Origin: Bombiscardovia apis
GTDB lineage: Bacteria > Actinomycetota > Actinomycetes > Actinomycetales > Bifidobacteriaceae
Assembly: GCF_033095945.1 (NCBI RefSeq)
Contig: NZ_AP026800.1
Span: 1,116,001 to 1,180,000 of the forward strand
Reading direction: 5' to 3'
Length of the DNA stretch: 64,000 bases
The notes beneath the pieces are model-generated. The model was given only the letters and a program-made list of their open reading frames with translations. It did no database searches and was not told the origin of the DNA. Positions 18,149-25,972 of this stretch are shown here, in pieces (the stretch's first letter is position 1; every line of letters begins with the position of its first letter). A program made the translations under genes and the position numbers.

Positions 18149-19564
18149 ATGGCCGACGAGACTGCCACCACATCCGAGAATACCCCTGTACCCAACGAAC
18201 AGTCTGCTGCGCCACAAGCACAGCCGGCAGCAGCGCCTAAACCAGGCACCCCCTCCCCTGCCGCCTTGGCCAACAAGACTGCTCATATCCCAGCGGCTCC
18301 CGCAGCCTCGACCTATAGTGCTACCGATCTAAAAGCTGCTGAAAGTTTCGGGCGCGTCGACGAACAAGGTTCGGTTTATGTGCGCGACGGTGAGCAGGAG
18401 CGCGAAGTAGGTCAATTCCCTGATGCTGCCAATACTGGTGAAGCTCTTAATTTGTATGCCCGCCGCTATCTCGACTTGAAAGAAAAACTCAACCTCTTCG
18501 CCACTAGGCTGAAGGCAGCAAACATCAAGGCTCGCGAAATTGATGAATCATTACAAAGCCTCGGAGAAGAAACCAAAGAACCCGCAGTCGTTGGAGACAT
18601 TTCCGCTCTGCGCGCCCAGTTGGAAGAGCTGAAGAGTGAAGGCGAAGCCAAGAAGGCCCAGCTGAGCGAAGAGCGCAAGGCTGCTATGGCAAAGGCTATC
18701 GAAGAGCGCACTGCGATTGTGAACGAAGCCGAATCCATTGTGGCTAGCCTGGGAGACCAAACCAACTGGAGGCAGACTGCTGACAAGTTCCGCGCCCTCT
18801 TCGAGCAGTGGCAGGAGCACCAGCGCACCAACATTCGTATCGATAAGAAGCACGCCGACGAACTCTGGAAGCGCTTCTCGACGGCTCGTTCAAGCTTCAA
18901 CCAGTCCCGCCGCAAGTGGGCTCAGGAGCGCGATGAGACTCGCTCACAGGCCAAGCAGATTAAGCAAGATATTATCAGCCGCGCCAACGAGTTGAAAGAC
19001 TCAACTGACTGGGCCGACACCTCTCATGAGTTCAACCAGCTCATGGACCGCTGGAAGGCTGCTGGTCGCGCCGGGCACAACGAAGACGAGAGCCTGTGGG
19101 GTCAGTTCCGCCAGGCTGCTGATGCCTTCTTCAACGCCCGCCAAGCCGACCGCGATAAGACCTCTTCCGACGAGCAGGAAAATCTCAAGCTCAAGGAAGC
19201 CTTGGTCGTTAAGGCTGAAGCTCTGATACCGGTCAACGACGAAGCCGCTGCCAAGCAGGCCCGCCAAGCTCTTGCGAAGATTCAAGAAGAGTGGGATCAG
19301 ATCGGCTACGTGCCACGTACTGAGATGCGCCGCATTGAAGGCCGTCTCGATGCAGTAGACCGCCAAATCAAGGCAGTTGAAGATGCTGCTTGGAAGAAGT
19401 CTGACCCCGAAGCCGATGCTCGCAAGTCCAGCTTTGAAACCCAGCTTGAATCTCAGCTAACTGAACTCAACGAGCAGATTGCCCAGGAGTCTGATCCAGA
19501 TAAGAAGCGTACTTTGGAAGCCGAGAAGGCCACCAAGGAACAGTGGCTTAAGGCTATTCAGTAG
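18149..19564 (+). CDS. DUF349 domain-containing protein
   Basis: This is a 471-residue, mostly helical, charged protein with several DUF349 repeats (about residues 185-420), each with the W-x(n)-F pattern (DQTNWRQTADKFRALFEQWQ; DSTDWADTSHEFNQLMDRWK). The first 80 residues are Ala/Pro/Thr-rich and disordered. DUF349 proteins are widespread in Actinobacteria. A biochemical function is not established to my knowledge. The ATG at 18149 follows AAAGGAG. However, an in-frame ATG at 18077 sits 5 nt after the -10 box and could initiate a leaderless longer form. The gene ends at a strong shared terminator facing rel. Confidence 0.85.
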   Translation: MADETATTSENTPVPNEQSAAPQAQPAAAPKPGTPSPAALANKTAHIPAAPAASTYSATDLKAAESFGRVDEQGSVYVRDGEQEREVGQFPDAANTGEALNLYARRYLDLKEKLNLFATRLKAANIKAREIDESLQSLGEETKEPAVVGDISALRAQLEELKSEGEAKKAQLSEERKAAMAKAIEERTAIVNEAESIVASLGDQTNWRQTADKFRALFEQWQEHQRTNIRIDKKHADELWKRFSTARSSFNQSRRKWAQERDETRSQAKQIKQDIISRANELKDSTDWADTSHEFNQLMDRWKAAGRAGHNEDESLWGQFRQAADAFFNARQADRDKTSSDEQENLKLKEALVVKAEALIPVNDEAAAKQARQALAKIQEEWDQIGYVPRTEMRRIEGRLDAVDRQIKAVEDAAWKKSDPEADARKSSFETQLESQLTELNEQIAQESDPDKKRTLEAEKATKEQWLKAIQ

Positions 19565-19605
19565 CACGTGCGCAGGCAGATTACTTCTGCCGAGCTTAAT
19601 AAGAT

Positions 19606-19641
19606 AAGGGGCTTGCCTAGCGAGAACTAGGCAAGCCCCTT
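19606..19641. terminator. Bidirectional terminator between the DUF349 gene and rel
   Basis: A perfect 15-bp stem, AAGGGGCTTGCCTAG (19606-19620) with CTAGGCAAGCCCCTT (19627-19641), has a 6-nt loop. TATT follows on the plus strand and TATCTTATT on the minus strand. It lies between convergent genes and can end both transcripts. Confidence 0.85.
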
Positions 19642-19690
19642 ATTCGTACGATATGCGAGCGGCAACTGCGCTTACCTGTACCGCATTGAA

Positions 19691-22054
19691 TCACACCTTG
19701 CGCATACGCGATGAAGCAGAATCCTTGGCTCCAGTGATGCGGTAAGCATCGAACACGCCATCAATCTTACGCACGGCCGAAAGCAAGGTATTCAAATGCT
19801 GAGGGTCTGCCATCTCAAAGACGAACTGGTTGACCGCCACCCGGTCACGACCGGTGCTCTGAGCGCCGGAGAGAATATTCACACCGTGATCTGCCAGTAC
19901 TTGGGTAATGTCCGAAAGCAGGTGTGCCCTATCGAGCGCTTCCACCTGAATCTTGACCATGAAAGTGCCTTGGTTGCTGGACCACTGCACATCGACGATG
20001 CGCTCAGGATGATGCTTTTGCAAGTCTAACAAGTTCTGGCAATCGGATCGATGCACGGAAACGCCTTGGTTACGGGTAATGAACCCTACAATCTGGTCTC
20101 CCGGAACTGGCGTGCAGCAGCGGGCCAGCTTGACCCAGACATCGTCGACACCCTTAACAGAGATACCTTGGGAAGATGAGACCGAGTGGGTATGGCTGAC
20201 CTGACTTAAGGGCAAGGCTTCCTGCTCAACTTCGTCTTCTACTGCTGAGCGCCCTACATCGTGCACCAAGCGAGAAATAACATTTTGAGTAGAGATCTGT
20301 CCGTCACCAATAGCAGCGTATACCGATTCAACGTTGGGATAGTTAAGTTCTTCTGCCACACCCACCATAGACTCAGGTGTCATGAGTGTTGAGACCGGCA
20401 AATTACGCTTGCGCATGGCACGGGTCAGCTCATCGCGGCCTTCCTCGATGGTCTCCGAACGCCGTTCTTTACTGAACCACTGACGGATCTTATTGCGAGC
20501 CCGAGGAGATTTTACAAAACTTAACCAGTCTCGCGAAGGACCATCTGTATCGGACTTTGACGTTAAGACTTCTACAGTGTCGCCGTTCTCCAACTTAGTG
20601 TCTAAGGGTACTAGCCGGCCGTTGACACGTGCCCCCATCGTACGATGACCCACTTCCGTGTGAACCGCATAAGCGAAATCAACAGGGGTTGCCTCGGCAG
20701 GCAAGGATACGATTTTGCCTTTGGGCGTAAAGACATAGACTTCAGCAGCTCCCAAATCATCTTTGAGAGAACCTAAAAACTCATTGGAATCAGGGGTTTC
20801 ACTGGTCCAATCGGCCAGCTGTTGAATCCACTTTAAATTGTCGGCTTCAGAAAGCTCGGACTGCTCAGTCTGCTCGCGGTGTACATCGCTCTTATCTGGA
20901 GAAGACAAATCACGGCCTGCCTGGCCATTTTCTTTGTATTTCCAGTGGGCCGCGATGCCAAATTCTGCCCTGCGGTGCATTTCCCAAGTACGAATTTGAA
21001 TCTCGACTGGTTTGCCGCCGGGGCCCACGACCGTCGTATGCAAGGACTGGTACATGTTCAATTTAGGCATAGCAATGTAATCTTTGAAACGCCCGGGAAC
21101 GGGGCTCCAACGGGCATGAACCGCACCTAAAGCCGCGTAACAATCCCTGATGGAGTCGACGATAATGCGTACGCCCATCAGATCGTAAATACTCTCAAAA
21201 TCGTGCCCGCGCACAATCATCTTTTGGTAGATGGAGAAGTAATCCTTAGGTCTGCCAGTTACCGCAGCCTTCACTCCCTGCAAATCCAAATCGAGATGAA
21301 TGTCGTCTAAAATCTGCTTCAAATAGACATCGCGCTGACCTGCACGCCTAGAGACCAGAACCACGATTTCGTTGTAAATCTTAGGATAGAGCGTCTTAAA
21401 GCTAAGCTCTTCCAGCTCTGTCTTGATGGCATTCATACCCAACCGATTAGCCAGGGGGGCATATACATCGAGCGTTTCACGGGCCTTACGCTGAGCCGAG
21501 GAGGGCTTAACGTAGCGCCAAGTACGAGCGTTATGAACGCGATCGGCCAGCTTCACTACCAGCACCCGCACATCTCGGCTCATAGCCACCACCATCTTGC
21601 GGATAGTCTCAGCTTGGGCCAAATCACCATAGTCCATCTTTGAAATCTTGGTGACACCATCTACAAGCCCGGCAACCGTGTCGCCAAATTCTTCTCTACA
21701 CTCTTCGAGGGTGTAATCCGTATCTTCGACCGTGTCATGGAGCAGTCCTGCTGAGACGACCGTTGGTCCCATACCCAAATCAGCCAAAATCTGGGCCACT
21801 GCGAGCGGGTGAATAATATAAGGCTCGCCAGATTTACGCCGTTGACTCGCATGTTGCAAAACAGCTCGTTCGTAGGCCAGAGGCAACATGGACAAATCGG
21901 CATGAGGATGGTGGGCCCGACACACTTGTGCGATGGGCTGCAAAGGATTAAGGGGGTCGTCGGAGATTTCACAACCTAAGGCACGCGAAGAGAAGCCTGT
22001 TGGCCCGTCTTTGTTGACATCGTTGTCGCAGACTCTGCCTTCCATAGCGACCAT
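19691..22054 (-). CDS. rel: Long RelA/SpoT homologue (Rel), bifunctional (p)ppGpp synthetase/hydrolase
   Basis: This 787-residue stringent-response enzyme has an HD hydrolase domain (GLLHDTVEDTDYT) and a synthetase domain (GRPKDYFSIYQKM, VRIIVDSIRDCYAALG, VEIQIRTWEMH). TGS (VYVFTPKGKIVSLPAEATPVDF), a zinc-finger-like region with RCCTPVPGD, and a C-terminal ACT domain complete the architecture. Both hydrolase and synthetase motifs look intact. The ATG at 22054 follows AGAGGAGTGAC and is preferred to a start at 22081. It lies downstream of dut, separated by a perfect hairpin. A second alarmone enzyme, RelQ, is encoded at 53687-54469. Confidence 0.95.
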   Translation of the reverse strand: MVAMEGRVCDNDVNKDGPTGFSSRALGCEISDDPLNPLQPIAQVCRAHHPHADLSMLPLAYERAVLQHASQRRKSGEPYIIHPLAVAQILADLGMGPTVVSAGLLHDTVEDTDYTLEECREEFGDTVAGLVDGVTKISKMDYGDLAQAETIRKMVVAMSRDVRVLVVKLADRVHNARTWRYVKPSSAQRKARETLDVYAPLANRLGMNAIKTELEELSFKTLYPKIYNEIVVLVSRRAGQRDVYLKQILDDIHLDLDLQGVKAAVTGRPKDYFSIYQKMIVRGHDFESIYDLMGVRIIVDSIRDCYAALGAVHARWSPVPGRFKDYIAMPKLNMYQSLHTTVVGPGGKPVEIQIRTWEMHRRAEFGIAAHWKYKENGQAGRDLSSPDKSDVHREQTEQSELSEADNLKWIQQLADWTSETPDSNEFLGSLKDDLGAAEVYVFTPKGKIVSLPAEATPVDFAYAVHTEVGHRTMGARVNGRLVPLDTKLENGDTVEVLTSKSDTDGPSRDWLSFVKSPRARNKIRQWFSKERRSETIEEGRDELTRAMRKRNLPVSTLMTPESMVGVAEELNYPNVESVYAAIGDGQISTQNVISRLVHDVGRSAVEDEVEQEALPLSQVSHTHSVSSSQGISVKGVDDVWVKLARCCTPVPGDQIVGFITRNQGVSVHRSDCQNLLDLQKHHPERIVDVQWSSNQGTFMVKIQVEALDRAHLLSDITQVLADHGVNILSGAQSTGRDRVAVNQFVFEMADPQHLNTLLSAVRKIDGVFDAYRITGAKDSASSRMRKV

Positions 22055-22095
22055 GTCACTCCTCTCGACCCGGTAATGCAACTATCCTACACGAG

Positions 22096-22126
22096 CTGGG
22101 CGCAACTGCTGACCAGTTGCGCCCAG
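22096..22126. terminator. Perfect 13-bp hairpin between dut and rel
   Basis: CTGGGCGCAACTG (22096-22108) pairs perfectly with CAGTTGCGCCCAG (22114-22126) around a 5-nt loop. No U-run follows on the minus strand, so it may be a weak terminator, an mRNA 3'-end stabiliser for dut, or a regulatory site in front of rel. Confidence 0.55.
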
Positions 22127-22142
22127 ATAAGCTGTGCTCTAT

Positions 22143-22643
22143 TTACAAACCAGTGGAGCCAAACCCCCGAGAGCTACGCTGAGAATCTGGCAACCGTGTC
22201 GCCGCAACAAAGCGCGCCTGCGCATAGCGCTGAATCACCAGTTGAGCTATTCGATCCCCTGCCTCAAATCTCACACTGTGCTCTGAATCCAAATTTATGA
22301 GAGGTACCTGAATCTCACCACGATAGCCTGCGTCTACCGTACCGGGCGCATTGAGGACTGTGACGCCCTGTTTAACAGCCAAACCCGAGCGAGGGTGTAC
22401 CAGTGCCACATACCCTGCTGGTAGAGCCACAGCGATGCCGGTAGGCACCAAAGCGCGCTCAAATGGGGCTAGGGTGAAGGAGACTCGGGTGCGCAAATCA
22501 GCACCCGCATCCCCTTCCAAGGCATAACGCAAATACGGCTGCTCAAGTTCCTGCTTATCGATACCGCTTTCGTCATCGCCATGAATGGCTTTGACTAGCA
22601 CTTCGATAGTTTCCGGCTCGTTGTATGCCTCGTCGTAAGCCAT
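22143..22643 (-). CDS. dut: Deoxyuridine 5'-triphosphate nucleotidohydrolase (dUTPase)
   Basis: This 166-residue trimeric dUTPase hydrolyses dUTP to dUMP. The five conserved motifs are visible: AGADLRT; HPRSGLAVKQGVTVLNAPGTVD, which spans two motifs (RSGL and the uracil-binding hairpin); GDRIAQLVIQRY; and the C-terminal RGFGSTG lid. The first 35 residues are an extra acidic stretch compared with minimal dUTPases. The ATG at 22643 overlaps the stop of the DUF4193 gene by one base (TGATG), so translation is coupled. Confidence 0.95.
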   Translation of the reverse strand: MAYDEAYNEPETIEVLVKAIHGDDESGIDKQELEQPYLRYALEGDAGADLRTRVSFTLAPFERALVPTGIAVALPAGYVALVHPRSGLAVKQGVTVLNAPGTVDAGYRGEIQVPLINLDSEHSVRFEAGDRIAQLVIQRYAQARFVAATRLPDSQRSSRGFGSTGL

Positions 22644-22936
22644 CAGGCAGCGCACTCCTTGCATACGGGCTGTCCATCTTCGCTCATGTATGCCAGCTGA
22701 GAACGATGCTTAACCAAGAAGCAGACGGAGCAAATAAACTCGTCTCCCTGCATTGGAATAACCGTGATTGAAGCATCCTCATTGCTTAAATCTGCGCCGG
22801 GCAGCTCGTAATCTTCGGCAATGGCGTTCTCGTCATCGTCGATGTCAGTGGGAGCTTCCTGACTTTTTTTACCTAATTCTTCGATGGAGGCCTCATCCTC
22901 GTCCTTATCACGCGGGGAATCATAGTCTTGTGCCAT
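22643..22936 (-). CDS. DUF4193 family protein, small zinc-ribbon-like
   Basis: The 97-residue acidic product has the actinobacterial DUF4193 layout: a disordered, Asp/Glu-rich N-terminus, a middle DLSNEDASITVIPMQGDEF segment, and a C-terminal four-cysteine cluster (CSVC and CKEC) likely to bind zinc. No function is known. The ATG at 22936 (MAQDYD) follows AAAGGA. An in-frame GTG at 22951 is less likely. Close coupling with dut is conserved in Actinobacteria. Confidence 0.85.
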   Translation of the reverse strand: MAQDYDSPRDKDEDEASIEELGKKSQEAPTDIDDDENAIAEDYELPGADLSNEDASITVIPMQGDEFICSVCFLVKHRSQLAYMSEDGQPVCKECAA

Positions 22937-23028
22937 CGTACGTCCTTTCACTCTCGTGTCTACACTGTCCGCGGCCCCTAGTGCCGCTCATAGGATACAC
23001 GAATCTACTGCGGATAGAATACACGATT

Positions 23029-23034
23029 TATAAT
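23029..23034 (+). promoter_or_regulatory. sepH: -10 box upstream of sepH
   Basis: A perfect TATAAT lies 72 nt before the sepH ATG in the divergent sepH/DUF4193 gap. Two copies of ATACACGA (22995-23002 and 23019-23026) lie just upstream, 24 nt apart, on the same helical face at slightly over two turns, and could be a regulator-binding direct repeat. Confidence 0.45.
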
Positions 23035-23105
23035 GCTCGTAAAATACCACGTATAGGGCACAATAAGAAGTAAAGGTCTGTATCCGAGGAAGAGAAGGTG
23101 CTGGG

Positions 23106-24587
23106 ATGCCTCTAGAAGAGATTGCAAAAGCCCGCTTCGATCACGTCAGTGATCAGGGCGATTTAGTGTTTGCCTGTGGCCTTACACTCTTCGCCGTGAG
23201 CCTCGATAATACGCTAGATCACGCCATTCTTGAGGCTCGGCAGATACTTGAAGAAGAGCATGGAACACCCATTCCTCAGGCAAGTTCGGCACTGCCAATT
23301 TCTGCTATTCAAGCTGCTGTTCGTGCCGGCGAATCGACTGAACAGGTGGCGAAAGAATTCGCTGTGAACGAAGCCATCGTTCGGCGTTTCGCCACTCCTA
23401 TTGAAACTGAAAAAAAGTATGCCATTGAGCAATTTCTTTCGATGTCTGCTCCCAAACGAGGCTCGGGTTACTCCAATGAAGAGGCCATAAACCGGGCTTT
23501 AGAGGCAGTAGATGTAAGTATGAGCGCCATCACGTGGAGCGCGACACGCCGAAACCACAGTCCGTGGAAAATTCGTGCTTCTTTCCAGGCCTCAGGACAC
23601 GCCGTGCAGGCTGACTGGACTTGGAACATGAAAGAAAACACTATCACTTGTTTAAACACGCCAGCTAGAGAGTTGCTCGAAGGCTCTATCAGTTTCATTA
23701 CTTCGGTAGAAGAACCCCAAGAAGTGGCTGTCCAAGAATCCTCTGCCCAGTATGACGAACTGAGTTCAGAGGAGCAATTGGTCGAGCATGACTTCGTGGA
23801 AGAGCAAGCAAGCGAGATTAGCAACGAGCACCCTACCACCACGGCTCCAACTGTAGAAATCTCCACACTGCCAGCCGCGCCGAGTGTGGAAATACAGGGA
23901 ACAAACGACCAAGTTCCCGGCTTAACCCCAGCAGCAGTGCATCAAGATTTAGATGCACCAGCAATTGCTCCAGTTGTGGTCGAACCTCAACCACAAGATG
24001 GTCAGACCAGCAGCTCAAAGCAAGATGCCGAAGACTATCCGGTACCTCCACCTTCGCTTGTCCAAACACCAGTCGAAGCAGCTGAACCTGACAACGCCTC
24101 ACAAACGAGCGAACCTACCCAAGCCCAAGATACGCCCGAACACGAAGAGCCGGAAGCTGACTCTCACGCGCCTAATCCACTCACAGCTTGGATGTATGGG
24201 AGCAAACGTTCAAAGTCTCAAACTAACAAAACCCCTGGTAAAACGGCTCAGCCTGAAAGCAAACCGACCCGGACATCAACAAGTAGCCCCAAAACTTCCC
24301 CTGCGCAACAGCCAAAGGTGAATAGCCCTGCTCCAGCCACAGAACCGAGCAAGGTGCCATCTACCCCGCTGAAGCAGGCTAGGCAGGCCGCAAGTACATC
24401 AAGTGCGACGGTCCCAGCAGACCAACAGCCTCAGCAGCAAGCGCGATCGAACGAACCTAGCACACCGGCAGACGAACCATCTATAGACAATAAAGACACC
24501 AAACAGCCCAAGGAACAAGGCGGGCCCCATAAACGTGCGGGCCGATCAGCCGTTCCATCATGGGACGAAATTCTCTTCGGCGAATAA
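23106..24587 (+). CDS. sepH: Septation protein SepH (DUF3071)
   Basis: This 493-residue protein matches the actinobacterial SepH layout. It has an N-terminal DUF3071 domain (about residues 1-185) with a helix-turn-helix-like segment (VRAGESTEQVAKEFAVNEAIVRRF) and the WSATRRNHSPWKI motif. A long low-complexity Pro/Gln/Ser/Thr tail follows (about 190-480), then a short conserved-looking end, VPSWDEILFGE. In Streptomyces and Mycobacterium, SepH binds FtsZ and helps cell division; that role is inferred here. The ATG at 23106 has GAGAAGGTG upstream. The tail is longer and more Gln/Pro-rich than the core, but the final WDEI motif is kept. Confidence 0.87.
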   Translation: MPLEEIAKARFDHVSDQGDLVFACGLTLFAVSLDNTLDHAILEARQILEEEHGTPIPQASSALPISAIQAAVRAGESTEQVAKEFAVNEAIVRRFATPIETEKKYAIEQFLSMSAPKRGSGYSNEEAINRALEAVDVSMSAITWSATRRNHSPWKIRASFQASGHAVQADWTWNMKENTITCLNTPARELLEGSISFITSVEEPQEVAVQESSAQYDELSSEEQLVEHDFVEEQASEISNEHPTTTAPTVEISTLPAAPSVEIQGTNDQVPGLTPAAVHQDLDAPAIAPVVVEPQPQDGQTSSSKQDAEDYPVPPPSLVQTPVEAAEPDNASQTSEPTQAQDTPEHEEPEADSHAPNPLTAWMYGSKRSKSQTNKTPGKTAQPESKPTRTSTSSPKTSPAQQPKVNSPAPATEPSKVPSTPLKQARQAASTSSATVPADQQPQQQARSNEPSTPADEPSIDNKDTKQPKEQGGPHKRAGRSAVPSWDEILFGE

Positions 24588-24599
24588 GCAGGTGCGATG

Positions 24600-24633
24600 G
24601 AGGGGCTGGCAGGTTGACTGCCAGCCCCTCTTT
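24600..24633. terminator. Terminator of sepH, shared with the convergent phosphodiesterase gene
   Basis: GAGGGGCTGGCAG (24600-24612) pairs perfectly with CTGCCAGCCCCTC (24618-24630), and TTT follows on the plus strand. It sits 12 nt past the sepH stop and touches the stop codon of the opposite gene. Confidence 0.8.
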
Positions 24634-25853
24634 CATGCTACATCCACCAAGCAGGGGATATCGGTTTCCAAGTATGTTTGAGACCCGTGCACTCCCGGCA
24701 GACGGGTTGCAAGGTCTGCCTGGGTACGCGAATCAACCACGGTCGCTCCTCCCAGCGAACTAATCATGACATCACCAAACACGTTGCGCAACCGAGGGTC
24801 AACGGGCCCGAACAGGCCTTCTTGTATCGCCTGCTCACGGGTTCGAATTACGGCGCTCTCCCCCAAAGCCTCTTGCCAACGCTGGGCCACTTGATTCGGG
24901 TCTGCACCTTCTTGCAAGTACAACATTACCTGACGCGGTTCACCTCCCACCAAACTAATACCCTCTTGTAGATGTGGGTGGTCAGCTAAGTCAAACCGAG
25001 ACTTCGGATTAGCGCTTACCATGCCGTGATCGGCAACAATAACAATCAAGGTTCCCTTCGGCGATTCTCGCTTGAGCGACGCTAGCTGAGCATCAGCCTG
25101 TTCCAGGGCAGCGACCCACTCTTCGCTCTCCCAGCCGAGGGCGTGCCCAACCTTGTCGATATCGCGAATGTACAAGTAAGTTAATCCTGGTTCTCGAGCC
25201 GCCTTGGCGGCAGCCAATACCCTGGACCTTGAATGCGTATGCGATATGTAATCTGTGCCACGCAGAGCAGCCCTAGTGAGCCCTGAATAGGCAAACTTGG
25301 GTAAACCCGAAGACGTGACTCTTACCTCTTGCTCAGCTAAGGATTGAAATACCGTCGGCTGGCGCTGCAAATCCTCTGGCTCCGGAGCATCTCTAAACTG
25401 TATGAGCTGGGCTAAAGCCCCGGTCTGTACGTTGCGCTGAGTGTATCCAGCCATACCTGTCAAGCCCGGGCAGCAACCCGTACCGAAGACACCCATAGCT
25501 GCCGTGGTTGTGGAAGGCAGGCAGGTAGTGATAGGTCGGTTGTTGGCTTCGTCTGAGAGCAGCGAACGCAAGTATGGTGTATGGCCCAAGCGCAGACGCA
25601 AGTTCCAAAAACCTAGTCCGTCGACAACAACCACAATGGCTGAGCGGGCGTCTGGAAAGCCCAAGGCCGCCTGCAATTGCTGCGGTTTTGCATGGACGGC
25701 AGTCGATATGGGATGCCCGATGGCACTACTTATGGCAGGCAGCACCGACGAAAGGTGGAAGGCCTGCCCCCGAGATCTGGCACTAGTATCGTCACCGTAG
25801 CTGCTATCTGGCGCTAGAGCAGTCAATTCACTCATACTGGGAAAATCATCCAT
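24633..25853 (-). CDS. Alkaline phosphatase superfamily phosphodiesterase/nucleotide pyrophosphatase
   Basis: This 406-residue cytoplasmic protein (no signal peptide) belongs to the type I phosphodiesterase/nucleotide pyrophosphatase family. It has the metal-binding VVVVDGLGFWN and the nucleophile region PITTCLPSTTTAAMGVFGTG. Further metal ligands are in YLYIRDIDKVGHALG and VIVADHGMV. The substrate is unknown. Its position between sepH and parC is conserved in Actinobacteria, suggesting a shared but undefined cellular role. The ATG at 25853 (MDDFPSM) has a weak AGGGG upstream. An in-frame TTG at 25892 and an ATG at 25835 are alternatives. Confidence 0.82.
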   Translation of the reverse strand: MDDFPSMSELTALAPDSSYGDDTSARSRGQAFHLSSVLPAISSAIGHPISTAVHAKPQQLQAALGFPDARSAIVVVVDGLGFWNLRLRLGHTPYLRSLLSDEANNRPITTCLPSTTTAAMGVFGTGCCPGLTGMAGYTQRNVQTGALAQLIQFRDAPEPEDLQRQPTVFQSLAEQEVRVTSSGLPKFAYSGLTRAALRGTDYISHTHSRSRVLAAAKAAREPGLTYLYIRDIDKVGHALGWESEEWVAALEQADAQLASLKRESPKGTLIVIVADHGMVSANPKSRFDLADHPHLQEGISLVGGEPRQVMLYLQEGADPNQVAQRWQEALGESAVIRTREQAIQEGLFGPVDPRLRNVFGDVMISSLGGATVVDSRTQADLATRLPGVHGSQTYLETDIPCLVDVA

Positions 25854-25972
25854 ACCCCTATTCAAGCACGACCTAGGTTGCTCCCAGCTCAAAGCCGCAC
25901 GCAGTAAGCCTTATCACTGGTCTTGGGCCGGGCTGCCGCTATCATAGTCACGAGGCGCGAGAAGGAGAATAC

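Noticed and set aside
19568-19590. Short inverted repeat GCAGGCAGATT...TCTGCC just after the DUF349 gene
   Set aside because: Weak stem; the strong terminator at 19606-19641 explains the region.
22768-23073. 101-codon plus-strand ORF
   Set aside because: Antisense to the DUF4193 gene and runs through the divergent promoter region.
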